In this document: positions 16,384 through 25,331 of the stretch, piece after piece | Position numbering within the stretch: position 1 is the stretch's first letter | Layout of the letters: each line of letters opens with the position of its first letter | Assembly (NCBI RefSeq): GCF_020439865.1 | Contig: NZ_JAGRPF010000220.1 | Location: 32,111-96,110, forward strand | Source: Prosthecobacter sp. | Lineage (GTDB): Bacteria > Verrucomicrobiota > Verrucomicrobiia > Verrucomicrobiales > Verrucomicrobiaceae | Length of the DNA: 64,000 nt | Direction of reading: 5' to 3' | Translations under genes and position numbers: made by a program | The notes under the pieces: generated by a model | Told to the model about the DNA's origin: nothing | Seen by the model: only the letters and a program-made list of their open reading frames with translations | The model's database searches: none

Positions 16384-17112
16384 TCAGGGCGTGGTGAGCT
16401 CCTTGATGAAGATGTTCCGAAACTCGACGGCGTCCTTGTGATTCTGCAACGTGATCGGTCCCTCGGCGGGGATGTCCTTCACGCGCGCGCCTTGGATGAC
16501 TTGAATGCCGTTGAGCAAGACATCGACGCGATCACCACGCAGGGTGATGATGAAGCGATTCCATTCGCCAGGACCTTTGTCGGCGCGGGTGGAGGGCATG
16601 GTTTTGAGGCGTTCGTCTTTCGTTGCCGTCATGTCCTTGAACTTGGTGCCGACCTCGCCGCTGCCGCAGGGCTGGCACCAGATGTTCACCTGCGCGAGTC
16701 GTGCGCCGCGCAGATACACGCCGCTGTCGCCCCAGGTGAGATTGTCCTTCATGATCGTCTTGCCTTCGGCGTCGGTGTGAAAGGTTCCGTCGTCCTGCAG
16801 CCATTGATGCGGCTTCACATGCGGCTCGCCGGTGAGACGCCAGTCGATCATCAGCGTGAAGTCTTTGAAGTGCTGCTTCGTGGAGAGGTTGTAGTCCTGG
16901 CCCTTCACACGCGGCGGTTCGTCGGTGCGCAGTCGAATGACGCCGTCGGCGATGTCCCAGACACCATCGAGGTGCGCGGGATGATTCCACTGCGCCCAGG
17001 TCTTGCCATCAAAGAGGGCGATGAAGCCATCAGGTGCTGGCTCGTTTCCGCATGCGAATCCGGCATGCAGCAGGAGCGTCCCAACGGCGATACACAAGAT
17101 GTTACGTTTCAT
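16384..17112 (-). CDS. secreted DUF1080 (3-keto-disaccharide hydrolase-like) protein
   Basis: This 242-aa protein has a signal peptide (residues 1-22, TLLLHAGFACGN). A DUF1080 jelly-roll begins with the signature GFIALFDGKTW and continues with WDIADGVIRL, DFTLMIDWRL and WNRFIITLRGDRVDVLLNG. Family knowledge: DUF1080 proteins are concanavalin-like folds abundant in PVC bacteria; some members act on 3-keto-glycosides, and most are untested. Its ATG overlaps the stop of the ceramidase-like gene by 4 nt, making it the last gene of the five-gene sulfatase operon. Final role probably sugar binding or cleavage. Confidence 0.88.
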   Translation of the reverse strand: MKRNILCIAVGTLLLHAGFACGNEPAPDGFIALFDGKTWAQWNHPAHLDGVWDIADGVIRLRTDEPPRVKGQDYNLSTKQHFKDFTLMIDWRLTGEPHVKPHQWLQDDGTFHTDAEGKTIMKDNLTWGDSGVYLRGARLAQVNIWCQPCGSGEVGTKFKDMTATKDERLKTMPSTRADKGPGEWNRFIITLRGDRVDVLLNGIQVIQGARVKDIPAEGPITLQNHKDAVEFRNIFIKELTTP

Positions 17113-18479
17113 TTCTTGGTTAGTTCCTTGAGCAGTTTCAGCACGGCCTTCACCAGCAACTCGCCGGAACCTTGCGCACAGCGGGCGCTGACGACTTCGT
17201 AATTGCCCTGCGGATAGGCGCGGCTGTCGGGAATGTAGCCGATGCTGCCGTTGGCGAGTTCAGCGATCATCGTGTGCTTGAAGGGTGACTGTTTTTTCAG
17301 CGCGAGTCCGAGTTCGACGAAGATCTCGCCCGGCAGCGCCACGATGGCGGCGTCATCACTGAAGGCGATGGCCTGCACCTCGACGCTCAGCGGTTCGTTT
17401 TGTTTCGAGATGGTTTCAAGGATGCACACGGCCTCGGCCATGGTCACCGTGCCGAGGTTCTTGGTGACCATGCGCGTCGCGATATCCTTGGCCTTGGCGA
17501 TTTCGGCTTCGGAATAGCTACGGCGGTTCAGCATGACGCGCGTGGAGGCAATGCGCGGAGCGAAGGTCTTGAGCGGCTTCAAGTTCGGCCATGCTGCGTC
17601 AGTGGCATCGGCGAGCAGGGCGCCGATTTGCAGATGATTGCGGCGCGTGCCGGTGAAGTAGTCGTTGGGATTGATGTTGCCGCAGCAGCCGTTGGCGAAG
17701 ACGGAGACCATGTCCGGCCCGTGGCGTTCGTTGATCAGTTTGGTGAACACACCTGGGAAGTCCGCGGAGACTTTAGTGCCCGCACCGACGGAGGTCGGAT
17801 GCATGGCGAAGTTCAGCAGGCTGGCGACTGGTTTTGACGCTGCTGCATTCGAGTTGAAGACGAGCACGCCGATCTCCGGATCGACGGGGCCTGCGGGCCG
17901 CATGGTGGCGGGATCGAAGGTCTTCGGCTGCCAGAGCGCCTGCGTGGTGCCTTCCTTCAGCACGCGACGATTGAAGCTGATGCCTTTGCCATCGCCGATG
18001 GCGAAGGCCGGTGTCACAGGCGCGAGTTTCGCTTTGGCTTCGTTTACCGACTTCGCGATCAAGTCGGGCAACGACTGCATGTAGGCCACACCCGGCGGTG
18101 AATCGGCCTGCGTGAGCTTGTCCATGAGGTTCAGTCGCGGCAAGGTCGGACCGGTGTGCGTGTGCGTCGCCGAGATCATGACGTGATCGCCTTCGATACC
18201 GCACTGCTTCTGAACCGCCGCACGCGCGGCATCGACGAGAGCCTGCGTGGTGTAGGCGACATCCAGCACCACCAGCGCCGCATGCACACCGTCCTGCTCC
18301 ATGATGATCGTCTTGGCATAAAGCGGATCCAACATGCCCGCGACGGCGCGCGCATGATAGTAACCGGCGAGCGGCGTGCCGTTCTTCGGCGTGATCTCGA
18401 CTTGGGACGCGGCAGCGCGGAAATCACCGGCCTGCAACGATGTGGCGAGAACGAGGAGCGTTAAGTAGACGAGTTTCAT
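17109..18479 (-). CDS. neutral/alkaline ceramidase-like secreted protein
   Basis: This 456-aa protein has a signal peptide (residues 1-17, LLVLATSLQA). The N-terminal domain of the neutral/alkaline non-lysosomal ceramidase family follows: AAASQVEITPKNG at the start, DVAYTT, and the zinc-site motif ISATHTHTGP near residues 102-111. FANGCCGNINPND is also family-like. Family knowledge: full ceramidases are near 650-700 aa and use a zinc site to cleave the ceramide amide; shorter PVC proteins like this hold only the catalytic-type domain and their substrates are unknown. Start from the ATGA overlap with the metallophosphoesterase gene. Amidase on a lipid or sugar amide is the best guess. Confidence 0.82.
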   Translation of the reverse strand: MKLVYLTLLVLATSLQAGDFRAAASQVEITPKNGTPLAGYYHARAVAGMLDPLYAKTIIMEQDGVHAALVVLDVAYTTQALVDAARAAVQKQCGIEGDHVMISATHTHTGPTLPRLNLMDKLTQADSPPGVAYMQSLPDLIAKSVNEAKAKLAPVTPAFAIGDGKGISFNRRVLKEGTTQALWQPKTFDPATMRPAGPVDPEIGVLVFNSNAAASKPVASLLNFAMHPTSVGAGTKVSADFPGVFTKLINERHGPDMVSVFANGCCGNINPNDYFTGTRRNHLQIGALLADATDAAWPNLKPLKTFAPRIASTRVMLNRRSYSEAEIAKAKDIATRMVTKNLGTVTMAEAVCILETISKQNEPLSVEVQAIAFSDDAAIVALPGEIFVELGLALKKQSPFKHTMIAELANGSIGYIPDSRAYPQGNYEVVSARCAQGSGELLVKAVLKLLKELTKK

Positions 18480-19627
18480 GCGGGTTGGAAGGGCTTGGAG
18501 AGTGTGAGCGTGCGTTCGGCTTTGGCGTAGAAGCCGGCGGGCGCGAACTGATCGGTGTGCAGGTAGCACTGCACGCGGAGTTCGCGTGATTGCGGCGTGA
18601 AACTGAGCAGACGCGACATTGGCAGCGTGGTCTTCGCAGCGTGGTAGCGGCTCAGCGCGGCACAGTTGATGAAATGCACTCCCCACTTCGTCTCGATGTG
18701 CGAGCGTCCACCGAGGGTGTCGTCCGGATTCGTGTGCGTGTGGCCGCCGAGCCAGAGCGCGACCGCGCCGGGATGTTCGGCGAGGTATTTCTCGAACGCG
18801 CCCGCATCCGGCGTTTCGTCGAGCCAGTAGAGATAGCTCGCGCCCTTCGGTCCGCCTTTGGGGAAGTAGCCGTGGTAGTGCGAGACCCAGTTGTCTCCTT
18901 TCTTTTTGAATCCTTCCCACGGCCCCGAAGCGACCGTCGTCTCACGCAGCATGTGATGATGCGCGCAGACGATGATCGAGTCGCGGTTCGTCTCCACCTG
19001 CTGCTTCCACCATTCGAAGGTGTCGCTCGTCACCGCGCCCGCCGGATAACCGCCCACCTCCGCGCGACCACGCGGCGGACCGCCGTCGTTGCGATCGGAC
19101 ATGATGAGGAAGAGCAGGTTGCCGACGCGGAAGGAATAGCGCTCCCAGGTGCCTGAAACCGGATAGCGCCGCTTCTTCGGATCGACTCCCGAAGTCGCCG
19201 TGTTTTCTCCAGTGGGATCGACCCACTTCTTGAACCACCACTGCGTCTCTTCGTCGGGACCGGAGGCATCGTGGTTGCCCGCGAGATCATACACATCCTC
19301 GCGGCGATGCTTTTTCAGTTCGCCGTATTGCTTCACCACCTCTCGCCCTTCTTTGTCATCCGGCGCACCCTGACCACCGGCGAGATCGCCGACGTGAATC
19401 GCAATGTCCCAGTCAAAAGAGGGTGCCCCCAGCTTCTCGTCGCCAAATTCCGACTGGCGAATCGCCTTCGCCAAAGATTCGCGCCCTTTCTTGATATCGG
19501 TGCCGACATGCGAATCACCGCAGGCCCAGAGATGAAACGGCTTCCGTGACTCGGCAGCGATCGACGGAGTCAAACCACCCGCGGCCAGCGCGGCGGAGGT
19601 GCTGAGGAATTCGCGGCGTGTTTTCAT
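18476..19627 (-). CDS. Tat-exported calcineurin-like metallophosphoesterase
   Basis: This 383-aa protein carries a twin-arginine signal (TRREFLSTSA at 3-12, ending TPSIAAES). The five metallophosphoesterase motifs are present: GDSH (37-40, where most members have GDxH), HVGDLAGG, AGNHDASG, CAHHHML and GGHTHTN. The di-metal active site therefore looks intact. The core carries two insertions rich in Gly and Trp. Family knowledge: exported members act as phosphodiesterases, nucleotidases or phosphatases. Overlap by 4 nt with genes on both sides ties it to the sulfatase operon. Substrate not predictable. Confidence 0.88.
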   Translation of the reverse strand: MKTRREFLSTSAALAAGGLTPSIAAESRKPFHLWACGDSHVGTDIKKGRESLAKAIRQSEFGDEKLGAPSFDWDIAIHVGDLAGGQGAPDDKEGREVVKQYGELKKHRREDVYDLAGNHDASGPDEETQWWFKKWVDPTGENTATSGVDPKKRRYPVSGTWERYSFRVGNLLFLIMSDRNDGGPPRGRAEVGGYPAGAVTSDTFEWWKQQVETNRDSIIVCAHHHMLRETTVASGPWEGFKKKGDNWVSHYHGYFPKGGPKGASYLYWLDETPDAGAFEKYLAEHPGAVALWLGGHTHTNPDDTLGGRSHIETKWGVHFINCAALSRYHAAKTTLPMSRLLSFTPQSRELRVQCYLHTDQFAPAGFYAKAERTLTLSKPFQPA

Positions 19628-20505
19628 CGTTCGACCAGATCTTGAGCGAGCTTACGCGCAGAGTTTTCCCACGAGCCCGGCGTGTCGTTGCCGAACGCCG
19701 TGACCATGCGCCACGTTCCATTGAATCCGGCGGGCACGGTGGCGTTGTTGAAGCACTTCAGGTAAAACTTCCGGTAGGTGTCCGGCACGTTCCAGATGGT
19801 GGAGATGTGTTCTCCGAGTTCCGGCGCTTCGAGCAGGCGCGAGACACCGAACTGGCCGCTCTTCGGTTCGTACACTGCCATCCAGTCGACGCGCTTGTTG
19901 ATGTAGAATTTGCGCGCCACTTCCGCGTCATCGAGAAGAGGGCCGGCGTCGTCTGCGGTGAGAAACGCTGAGACGCTGGGTGTCCACGCATGCATGAAGT
20001 GATACACGAGCTTCAGCGGCACGGCTTCGTCGGTGTGGACGGTGGTCGTTTCGTGCAGTTGGTTGTCCTTGATCTCGATGATATTCGTCAGATCAAAGGC
20101 GCGGATGCGCGACTTGCGCTCCAGGCGGAACGAAGAGCCCTTCATCTCCGCCGCGGGCGTTTCGACCTTCTTGTCATCGAGGAAGAAGGCGAGCGACTGC
20201 AGCTTCTCCGGTTCGTTTTCCAGATGCGCGGTGCCGATGAAGCCGACATCGGGAAACGAAAACACGGTTCCATAGGCGCTGCGTTCTGTCGTCATCGCGT
20301 GACCGCGATAATCAATGCGGCCCGCCGTCCACTGCGTTGCCTGCCGCAGCAGCAGGGTTACGTCACCGCAGGTGACCGTGATCGTCGGCAGATCGGGGCC
20401 GAGATTGGGTTTGAAGGGTTCTTTGGCAGGAAGAGCACCCGCAAGAACAACGAATGCGACCATCATCCACTTTTGCTTCAAGATAGACATGAGGTGACGG
20501 TTCAT
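19624..20505 (-). CDS. exported beta-rich protein of unknown function in the sulfatase operon (293 aa)
   Basis: I do not recognise this family. A signal peptide near residues 1-27 (KQKWMMVAFVVLAGALPA) is followed by a domain dominated by alternating beta-strands (TITVTCGDVTLLL, HETTTVHTDEAVPLKLVYHFMHAW, FNGTWRMVTAFGND), suggesting a beta-sandwich able to bind sugars. The start is set by the ATGA overlap with the sulfatase gene (20505), although an ATG at 20517 is also in frame. Its stop overlaps the phosphoesterase start. Its place between two enzymes suggests an accessory or a novel hydrolase for the same substrate. Confidence 0.7.
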   Translation of the reverse strand: MNRHLMSILKQKWMMVAFVVLAGALPAKEPFKPNLGPDLPTITVTCGDVTLLLRQATQWTAGRIDYRGHAMTTERSAYGTVFSFPDVGFIGTAHLENEPEKLQSLAFFLDDKKVETPAAEMKGSSFRLERKSRIRAFDLTNIIEIKDNQLHETTTVHTDEAVPLKLVYHFMHAWTPSVSAFLTADDAGPLLDDAEVARKFYINKRVDWMAVYEPKSGQFGVSRLLEAPELGEHISTIWNVPDTYRKFYLKCFNNATVPAGFNGTWRMVTAFGNDTPGSWENSARKLAQDLVER

Positions 20506-22040
20506 TGCTGTTTCCATGTGTTGAATGCCTGTTCCATTTCCGCGACGCGTTCTGGCTGCTGCTTGGCCAGGTCGTTCAGCTCGGTGCGATCGACGCTCAA
20601 ATCGTAGAGCTCCCACGGTCCCTTCGGAAGCGCGACGAGCTTCCACGAGCCCATGCGCACGGCTTTCGCACCCGAGGTGGACCAGCAGAGCGACTCGCGC
20701 TGCTCACGCGTGCCGGTCTTGAGCACGGGCAGGAGCGAACGCCCTGCGAGCGGCGTGACTTTTCGATCATGAAAAGTCTTCGGATAGGCCTGACCCGCCA
20801 CGTCGAGGCAGGTGGCGGTGATGTCGGTGATGTGGCTGAGTTGGTTGCTGATGCCGCCGGTTTGCGTCACGACACCGGGCCACCAGACGATGAGCGGCGA
20901 GGCGATGCCGCCTTCATGGTTTGTCTGCTTGTGTTCGCGAAACGGAGCATTGGATAGATTGGACCATGCCGGACCGGCGGTGACAAAGTTGTCCGCAGGA
21001 CCAGGCTGGATCGAAGGATCATTGCCCGCACGAGTGCGCGTGCCGTCGCTGCGCCAGGTGAGATCAGGTTTGTCGAGTTTCCCGACCGCCTTGTCTGACG
21101 CACCATTGTCGCTGAGGAAGAAGACGAGCGTGTTTTTGTCCGCGCCAGTGCTCTTCAGCGTCTCCATCACGCGGCCTACGCTTTGATCTAGACAGTCGAT
21201 TTGTGCGGCGAAGACCGCCATGCGTTCCGCCTCCCAGTCGTGGAACTTGGAATCTTCCCAGGCGGTGGCATGTGAATCGCGCGGCGGCAGTTTCGTTCCC
21301 GCTGGCACGAGTCCTTTTTCAATCAGCCGTTGCAGGCGCTGTTCGCGCGCCTTGTCCCAGCCGAGCTGGCGATACAGCTCGCGATACTTCGCAATGTCCT
21401 CCGGCTTCGCGTGCAGCGGCCAGTGCGGCGCATAGTGCGAAAGGTAGAGGAGGAAGGGCTTTGATTTGTCCGCACCGCGGATGAAATCGGTCGCGAAGTC
21501 GGTGATGAGATCCGTCTTGTAGCCACCGTCCGGAATCGAATAGAGCTCGCCGTCGCGGTAGAACTCCGTGTTGCGCACGTCCTTGAAGTAGTTGCCGGGG
21601 CCTTTGTGGCCCGTGCTGCCAAAGAAGCGGTCCACGTAGTGTGCGATGTTTTTTGGATCATGCCAGTCCTCCGCCGTCACCATGTCGAGCCGGCCGACGG
21701 CACAGGTGGCGTAGCCCGCGCCTTTCAGCAGTTCAAAGACGGTGACGCAGCGGTTGTTGAGCAGACCCGTCCAGCCGCTGATGCCGACTTGATGCGGATG
21801 CAGCCCGGTCATCAGCGCCGAACGCGAGGGACCACAGAGAGCGCAGTTGTAGAACTGCGAGAAGCGCAGGCCTTCCTTGGCGAGGCGGTCGAGGTTCGGC
21901 GTCTGGATCTCGCCGCCATAGCAGCCGAGATCCGAGAAGCCCATGTCGTCCGCCATGATGAGGACGATGTTGGGGCGCACGTCGGCGAAGCAGAGGGACG
22001 CGAGGCTGAGCAGGACGGCGGAGAGGAGTCGCATCTTCAT
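20502..22040 (-). CDS. secreted type I (formylglycine) sulfatase
   Basis: This 512-aa protein has a signal peptide (residues 1-19, LLSLASLCFA). The metal motif MADDMG (Asp31, Asp32) and the FGly site CGPSR (Cys69, matching C-x-P-S-R) are intact, as are the later FFLSDNGAS metal residues, the HYAPHWPLH segment and HKQTNHEGG. Family knowledge: the Cys is converted to formylglycine by an FGE or anSME maturase, which is not in this window. The arylsulfatase-like family removes sulfate esters from glycans or lipids. It leads the five-gene operon, separated by 27 nt from the small membrane-protein gene upstream. Substrate unknown. Confidence 0.92.
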   Translation of the reverse strand: MKMRLLSAVLLSLASLCFADVRPNIVLIMADDMGFSDLGCYGGEIQTPNLDRLAKEGLRFSQFYNCALCGPSRSALMTGLHPHQVGISGWTGLLNNRCVTVFELLKGAGYATCAVGRLDMVTAEDWHDPKNIAHYVDRFFGSTGHKGPGNYFKDVRNTEFYRDGELYSIPDGGYKTDLITDFATDFIRGADKSKPFLLYLSHYAPHWPLHAKPEDIAKYRELYRQLGWDKAREQRLQRLIEKGLVPAGTKLPPRDSHATAWEDSKFHDWEAERMAVFAAQIDCLDQSVGRVMETLKSTGADKNTLVFFLSDNGASDKAVGKLDKPDLTWRSDGTRTRAGNDPSIQPGPADNFVTAGPAWSNLSNAPFREHKQTNHEGGIASPLIVWWPGVVTQTGGISNQLSHITDITATCLDVAGQAYPKTFHDRKVTPLAGRSLLPVLKTGTREQRESLCWSTSGAKAVRMGSWKLVALPKGPWELYDLSVDRTELNDLAKQQPERVAEMEQAFNTWKQQ

Positions 22041-22067
22041 CTCCAGAAAATCGCACGCAGAACCGTG

Positions 22068-22319
22068 CTATTTCCGGAACGACTTCAGAAAATTGAAGAT
22101 CAGCCAGATTTGGGCGAAGCCGACGGCAATGAGCAGGACACCGAGTTCGATGGCGTTGTCCTCCTTTGGCACGGCGAGGCGCAAGATAAACGCCAACAGA
22201 ATCAAGCTGATGAACGAAAGCACCGCACCAACCACCGAGCTGCCTCCGGAATGTGTGTCCGGGGTGGGGATGTGCGACGGCAGTCCTTCCTTCCGAGGAT
22301 CGTCGGGTTGTTCACTCAT
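22068..22319 (-). CDS. small membrane protein of unknown function (83 aa)
   Basis: A hydrophilic Pro/Asp-rich head of about 28 residues is followed by two transmembrane helices (VVGAVLSFISLILLAFILRL and a second one around GVLLIAVGFAQIWLIFNF), with a short charged loop (PKEDNA) and a basic tail (KSFRK). No family was recognised. It lies 27 nt upstream of the sulfatase gene and 30 nt downstream of the tRNA-Cys gene, all on the minus strand, so it may be read from the tRNA promoter or its own. Confidence 0.65.
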   Translation of the reverse strand: MSEQPDDPRKEGLPSHIPTPDTHSGGSSVVGAVLSFISLILLAFILRLAVPKEDNAIELGVLLIAVGFAQIWLIFNFLKSFRK

Positions 22320-22349
22320 GGAGGTGCGACGTGGCAGGTGGGGAAATGG

Positions 22350-22421
22350 AGGCGAGGGCGGGAATTGAACCCGCGCATACCGGTTTTGCAGACCAGTGCA
22401 TTACCACTTTGCTACCTCGCC
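22350..22421 (-). tRNA. tRNA-Cys (anticodon GCA)
   Basis: The minus strand folds into a standard cloverleaf. It has a 7-bp acceptor stem (GGCGAGG/CCTCGCC), a D arm with 3-bp stem GCA/TGC, an anticodon stem CTGGT/ACCGG (one T-G pair) with loop CTGCAAA giving anticodon GCA, a 5-nt variable loop, and a T arm GCGGG-TTCAATT-CCCGC. The discriminator base is T, the known identity base of tRNA-Cys. The CCA end is not encoded. Confidence 0.95.
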
Positions 22422-22464
22422 ATGCTCGAAAGCGGGCGGAGAGTAGGGGGAAAGGCTCCCTCTG

Positions 22465-23490
22465 TCAACCGTCGTGGCGCAGGCGGATTTCCCCCATGGC
22501 CCAGACGGCGTGCTCGGCGATGAGCGGGTGTGGATCGGCTGCGGCGGCTTCGAGGGCGGGTAAATCCTCGGGCGAGCCGGTATTGCCGAGGGCGACGCAG
22601 ACGTTGCGCAGGAAGGCGGGGCGTTTGATGCGCTTGATCGGGGATTTGGCAAAGAGGGCGCGGAATTCGTCGTCGGAGAGCGAGAGGAAGTCGCGCAACG
22701 ACTTGCGGAAGAGCGTCTCACGCGCATGAAAGGAGGCCTCGCGCGACTCCTGCGCATGACGGTTCCACGGGCAGGCGTCGAGGCAGGCGTCGCAGCCGTA
22801 GATGCGATCACCCATGGCCCGGCGGAACTCGGGCGGGATGCTACCCTTGCTTTCGATGGTGAGATACGAAATGCAGCGCCGCGCATCCATGCGACGCGGC
22901 GCGGTGATGGCCTTCGTGGGGCAGGCATCGATGCAGCGCGTGCATTTGCCGCACATGTCCTTCGCGGGCGTGTCGGCAGGAAGTTCGAGCGTGGTGAGGA
23001 TGTCGGCCAGGAAGAACCACGTGCCGAGATGGCGGTGAATCTGCATCGTGCTTTTGCCGCCCCAGCCAAGACCGGCCTCGCTGGCGAAATCACGCTCGAG
23101 CACGGGACCGGTGTCCACATAGCGTCGCTGCGTGCCGCCGTGGGAGATGAGAAAGTCATCGAGCTCGCGCAGCTTCTTCTCGATCAGGTCGTGGTAGTCG
23201 TCATTCCACGCGTAGCGGGCGATGCGGTAGTCAGTCTGCGGACCGGGACCTTGATAGTAGTTCATCGCCAGCACGATCACACTTTGCGCACCAGGCATCA
23301 CAATGCGGGGGTCCGTGCGGCGTTCGACGTTGCGCGCCATCCAGGCCATGTCGCCGTGCTTGCCTTCGGCAATCCATTGCTCATACAGATCGCGATGCGC
23401 GGCGGGCTGCGCGGGCGCGATGCGGCAGTCGTCAAAGCCGAGCAAACGGGCCTTGGCGATGAGTTCGGTTTTGATCTCGGCGGGAGACAC
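22465..23490 (-). CDS. queG: epoxyqueuosine reductase
   Basis: This cobalamin- and Fe-S-dependent enzyme makes the last step of queuosine synthesis at position 34 of tRNAs, reducing epoxyqueuosine. The 341-aa protein shows the catalytic Asp (LERDFASEAG, Asp134), the GLGWGGKST segment, and two 4Fe-4S sets: CGKCTRCIDACP (Cys180-190) and CDACLDACPWN (Cys233-240), with Cys206 between them. The C-terminal 90 residues are helical with a HEAT-like piece (LPALEAAAADPHPLIAEHAVWA), as in typical QueG. It is cytoplasmic. It sits 43 nt upstream of tRNA-Cys; none of the other queuosine genes is in the window. Confidence 0.95.
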   Translation of the reverse strand: MSPAEIKTELIAKARLLGFDDCRIAPAQPAAHRDLYEQWIAEGKHGDMAWMARNVERRTDPRIVMPGAQSVIVLAMNYYQGPGPQTDYRIARYAWNDDYHDLIEKKLRELDDFLISHGGTQRRYVDTGPVLERDFASEAGLGWGGKSTMQIHRHLGTWFFLADILTTLELPADTPAKDMCGKCTRCIDACPTKAITAPRRMDARRCISYLTIESKGSIPPEFRRAMGDRIYGCDACLDACPWNRHAQESREASFHARETLFRKSLRDFLSLSDDEFRALFAKSPIKRIKRPAFLRNVCVALGNTGSPEDLPALEAAAADPHPLIAEHAVWAMGEIRLRHDG

Positions 23491-23553
23491 GGGGGAGAGA
23501 ATGACAAAATCAGAATGACGAATGATGAACTCTTCCCCGGAAGAGGACAGCCA

Positions 23554-25317
23554 TCATTTGGCGCCCGCGGGAGTCAGGGCACGGATCTGTTTGTCGAGGC
23601 CGTCGAAGGACTCGGAAAGCTGGCGCAGGCGCTCGACATGCGTGGCCTGCTCGCGCTCCAGATGCACGGCGCTGGCCTGGGCGGGGTTCAGCGTGTCGAG
23701 GAACTTGGTGAAGATCCCGGTGACGTCCTCGGTGACCTGCTTGGACAGCATCTCGCGGAGCGTGATGGAGGACTCTTCGAGCTTGTCGAGGATGGCGTTG
23801 CGGGCCGTGCTCAACCGCACCTGGGTGAGGAGATAAACGACGGCGAGCAACAGCACGCCCGCTCCGGCGGCGATGCCCGCGCTCATCGGCCCGTCCAACC
23901 AGCCGCTCACGGCGGTCGCGATTACCACGGGCAGAATGAGCCGTGGCAGCCAGCGAGCGGTCACGCGTGCGCTTTCGAGTCCGGGTTCAATGTGTTCATC
24001 AAGCTGCAGGCCGATGACGAAGCGGCGCAGCGAAGAATCGACATGGGTGCCAAACCGGCGGCGCAACTCGCTCTCCTCCTCGCCGTAGTCATGCGACGGC
24101 ATGATCACATCCACGGGAAACAAAACGCCGCGCCCCTGGGCATACATGAAGCGCTCGAATTGATGCACATCCTCCTCCAGCACGAGGCTGACCTGCCGCC
24201 AGCGGTCGCCGGTTCGATGCTGCAATTCCTGAAACAGGCGGTGGTCGAGGCTCTGCTGACGCACCTCGGAGCCTTCGTCATCGAGTGGTGACCGCCGCTG
24301 AAACGCCTTGCGCGTCGCAAGCGCGTCGTTGGCGAGTCCTGCAACACGCATCACCGACTCATGATAGTCGCGTTCGGTGGCGTCGAGCGCGGGCAGGATT
24401 TTCTTCAGGGTGCGGTCCACTTGCAGTTCGCGTTCCGTCTGCAGTTCCTGCAGCACGGCTGCCTTGCGCTTCGCATTCTGCATGTTGACGGCGAAGCGAT
24501 CACGCGTGGTGTCGAGAATATGACGCGCCAGCTTCATCGTACTGGCCAGCTTGTTCAGACGCGCCGTGTTGTGCCGCACGAGACCGGAGATGTGCGCCTC
24601 CAGCGCATTGAAACCGCTGTCCTGCAGCAAACGGTCGCGGTCGATGCCCGAGCTGCGCGCGAGGAAGGCTTTTTTGGCCGAGACGGCGAACAGCGGAAAG
24701 TCACGGCCAAAGCGCTGGCGTGTGAGCTGGCCCATGTAGTCGGTGATGACCTGGATCTCCTCCGGGCTGCGCAGATCGCTTTGCTGAAGGACGAAGATGA
24801 CGTGACGCATCCACTCGCGGTGCACCTTTTCCAGAAACTGCCACGCCGAGGCGCCCCAGGGATTCATGGCGGAGAAGACGAAGATCACCAGGTCCGCGAT
24901 GGGCACGAAGCGCTCGGTGATGAGCTGATGCTCGTTCTCCACGGAGTTCGTGCCGGGCGTGTCGACAATGTGGAAGTCGCGCAGGAAATCGACGGGCGCA
25001 TAGACTTCATCGAGCGTGGGAGTCACGGGAGCCACGTGATGTTCCTCGCCGTGACGGAAGAAGAGAATCTTGCCGGTGGTCGGCATCACGCCGGTGCGTG
25101 AGAAATCCTGGCCGAAGAGCGCATTGAGGAAGGTCGATTTGCCGACGTTCACCTCGCCCACGACGACAAAGACAAACGGCTCCTTCAGGCTGGCGATGAG
25201 GTTGTCGATCGTCGAAGCCGCCTCCAGGTCGCCCCCGGCCTCACGCAGCGCCGCAGCGAGAGCCAGCAGGTCCGTGCCGATGCGTGAACGCAGTTCGAAA
25301 TAGTCGTCGCCAATCAT
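23554..25317 (-). CDS. bacterial dynamin-like GTPase with membrane hairpin
   Basis: This 587-aa protein has a GTPase domain with P-loop GEVNVGKS (54-61), switch I threonines (PTTGK, 79-83) and switch II DTPG (119-122). The G4 motif, normally N/T-K-x-D, is replaced by QQSD in FVLQQSD. Helical regions of dynamin type follow (KRKAAVLQELQTERELQ). A two-helix hydrophobic hairpin sits near residues 458-500 (LPVVIATAVSGWL, GIAAGAGVLLLAVVYLL), then a charged helix to the end. Family knowledge: bacterial dynamin-like proteins tubulate, fuse or repair the inner membrane. Start ATG at 25317 because residues before it are non-coding in type. Divergent from the UbiA-like gene. Confidence 0.88.
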   Translation of the reverse strand: MIGDDYFELRSRIGTDLLALAAALREAGGDLEAASTIDNLIASLKEPFVFVVVGEVNVGKSTFLNALFGQDFSRTGVMPTTGKILFFRHGEEHHVAPVTPTLDEVYAPVDFLRDFHIVDTPGTNSVENEHQLITERFVPIADLVIFVFSAMNPWGASAWQFLEKVHREWMRHVIFVLQQSDLRSPEEIQVITDYMGQLTRQRFGRDFPLFAVSAKKAFLARSSGIDRDRLLQDSGFNALEAHISGLVRHNTARLNKLASTMKLARHILDTTRDRFAVNMQNAKRKAAVLQELQTERELQVDRTLKKILPALDATERDYHESVMRVAGLANDALATRKAFQRRSPLDDEGSEVRQQSLDHRLFQELQHRTGDRWRQVSLVLEEDVHQFERFMYAQGRGVLFPVDVIMPSHDYGEEESELRRRFGTHVDSSLRRFVIGLQLDEHIEPGLESARVTARWLPRLILPVVIATAVSGWLDGPMSAGIAAGAGVLLLAVVYLLTQVRLSTARNAILDKLEESSITLREMLSKQVTEDVTGIFTKFLDTLNPAQASAVHLEREQATHVERLRQLSESFDGLDKQIRALTPAGAK

Positions 25318-25331
25318 GAGGGTGGCCCAAA

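Noticed and set aside
18480..18920. N-terminal extension of the ceramidase-like gene
   Set aside because: It lies in another frame of the metallophosphoesterase gene; the signal peptide begins at 18479.
24361..25101. 246-residue plus-strand frame inside the dynamin-like gene
   Set aside because: Antisense frame without motifs, opposite the P-loop GTPase.
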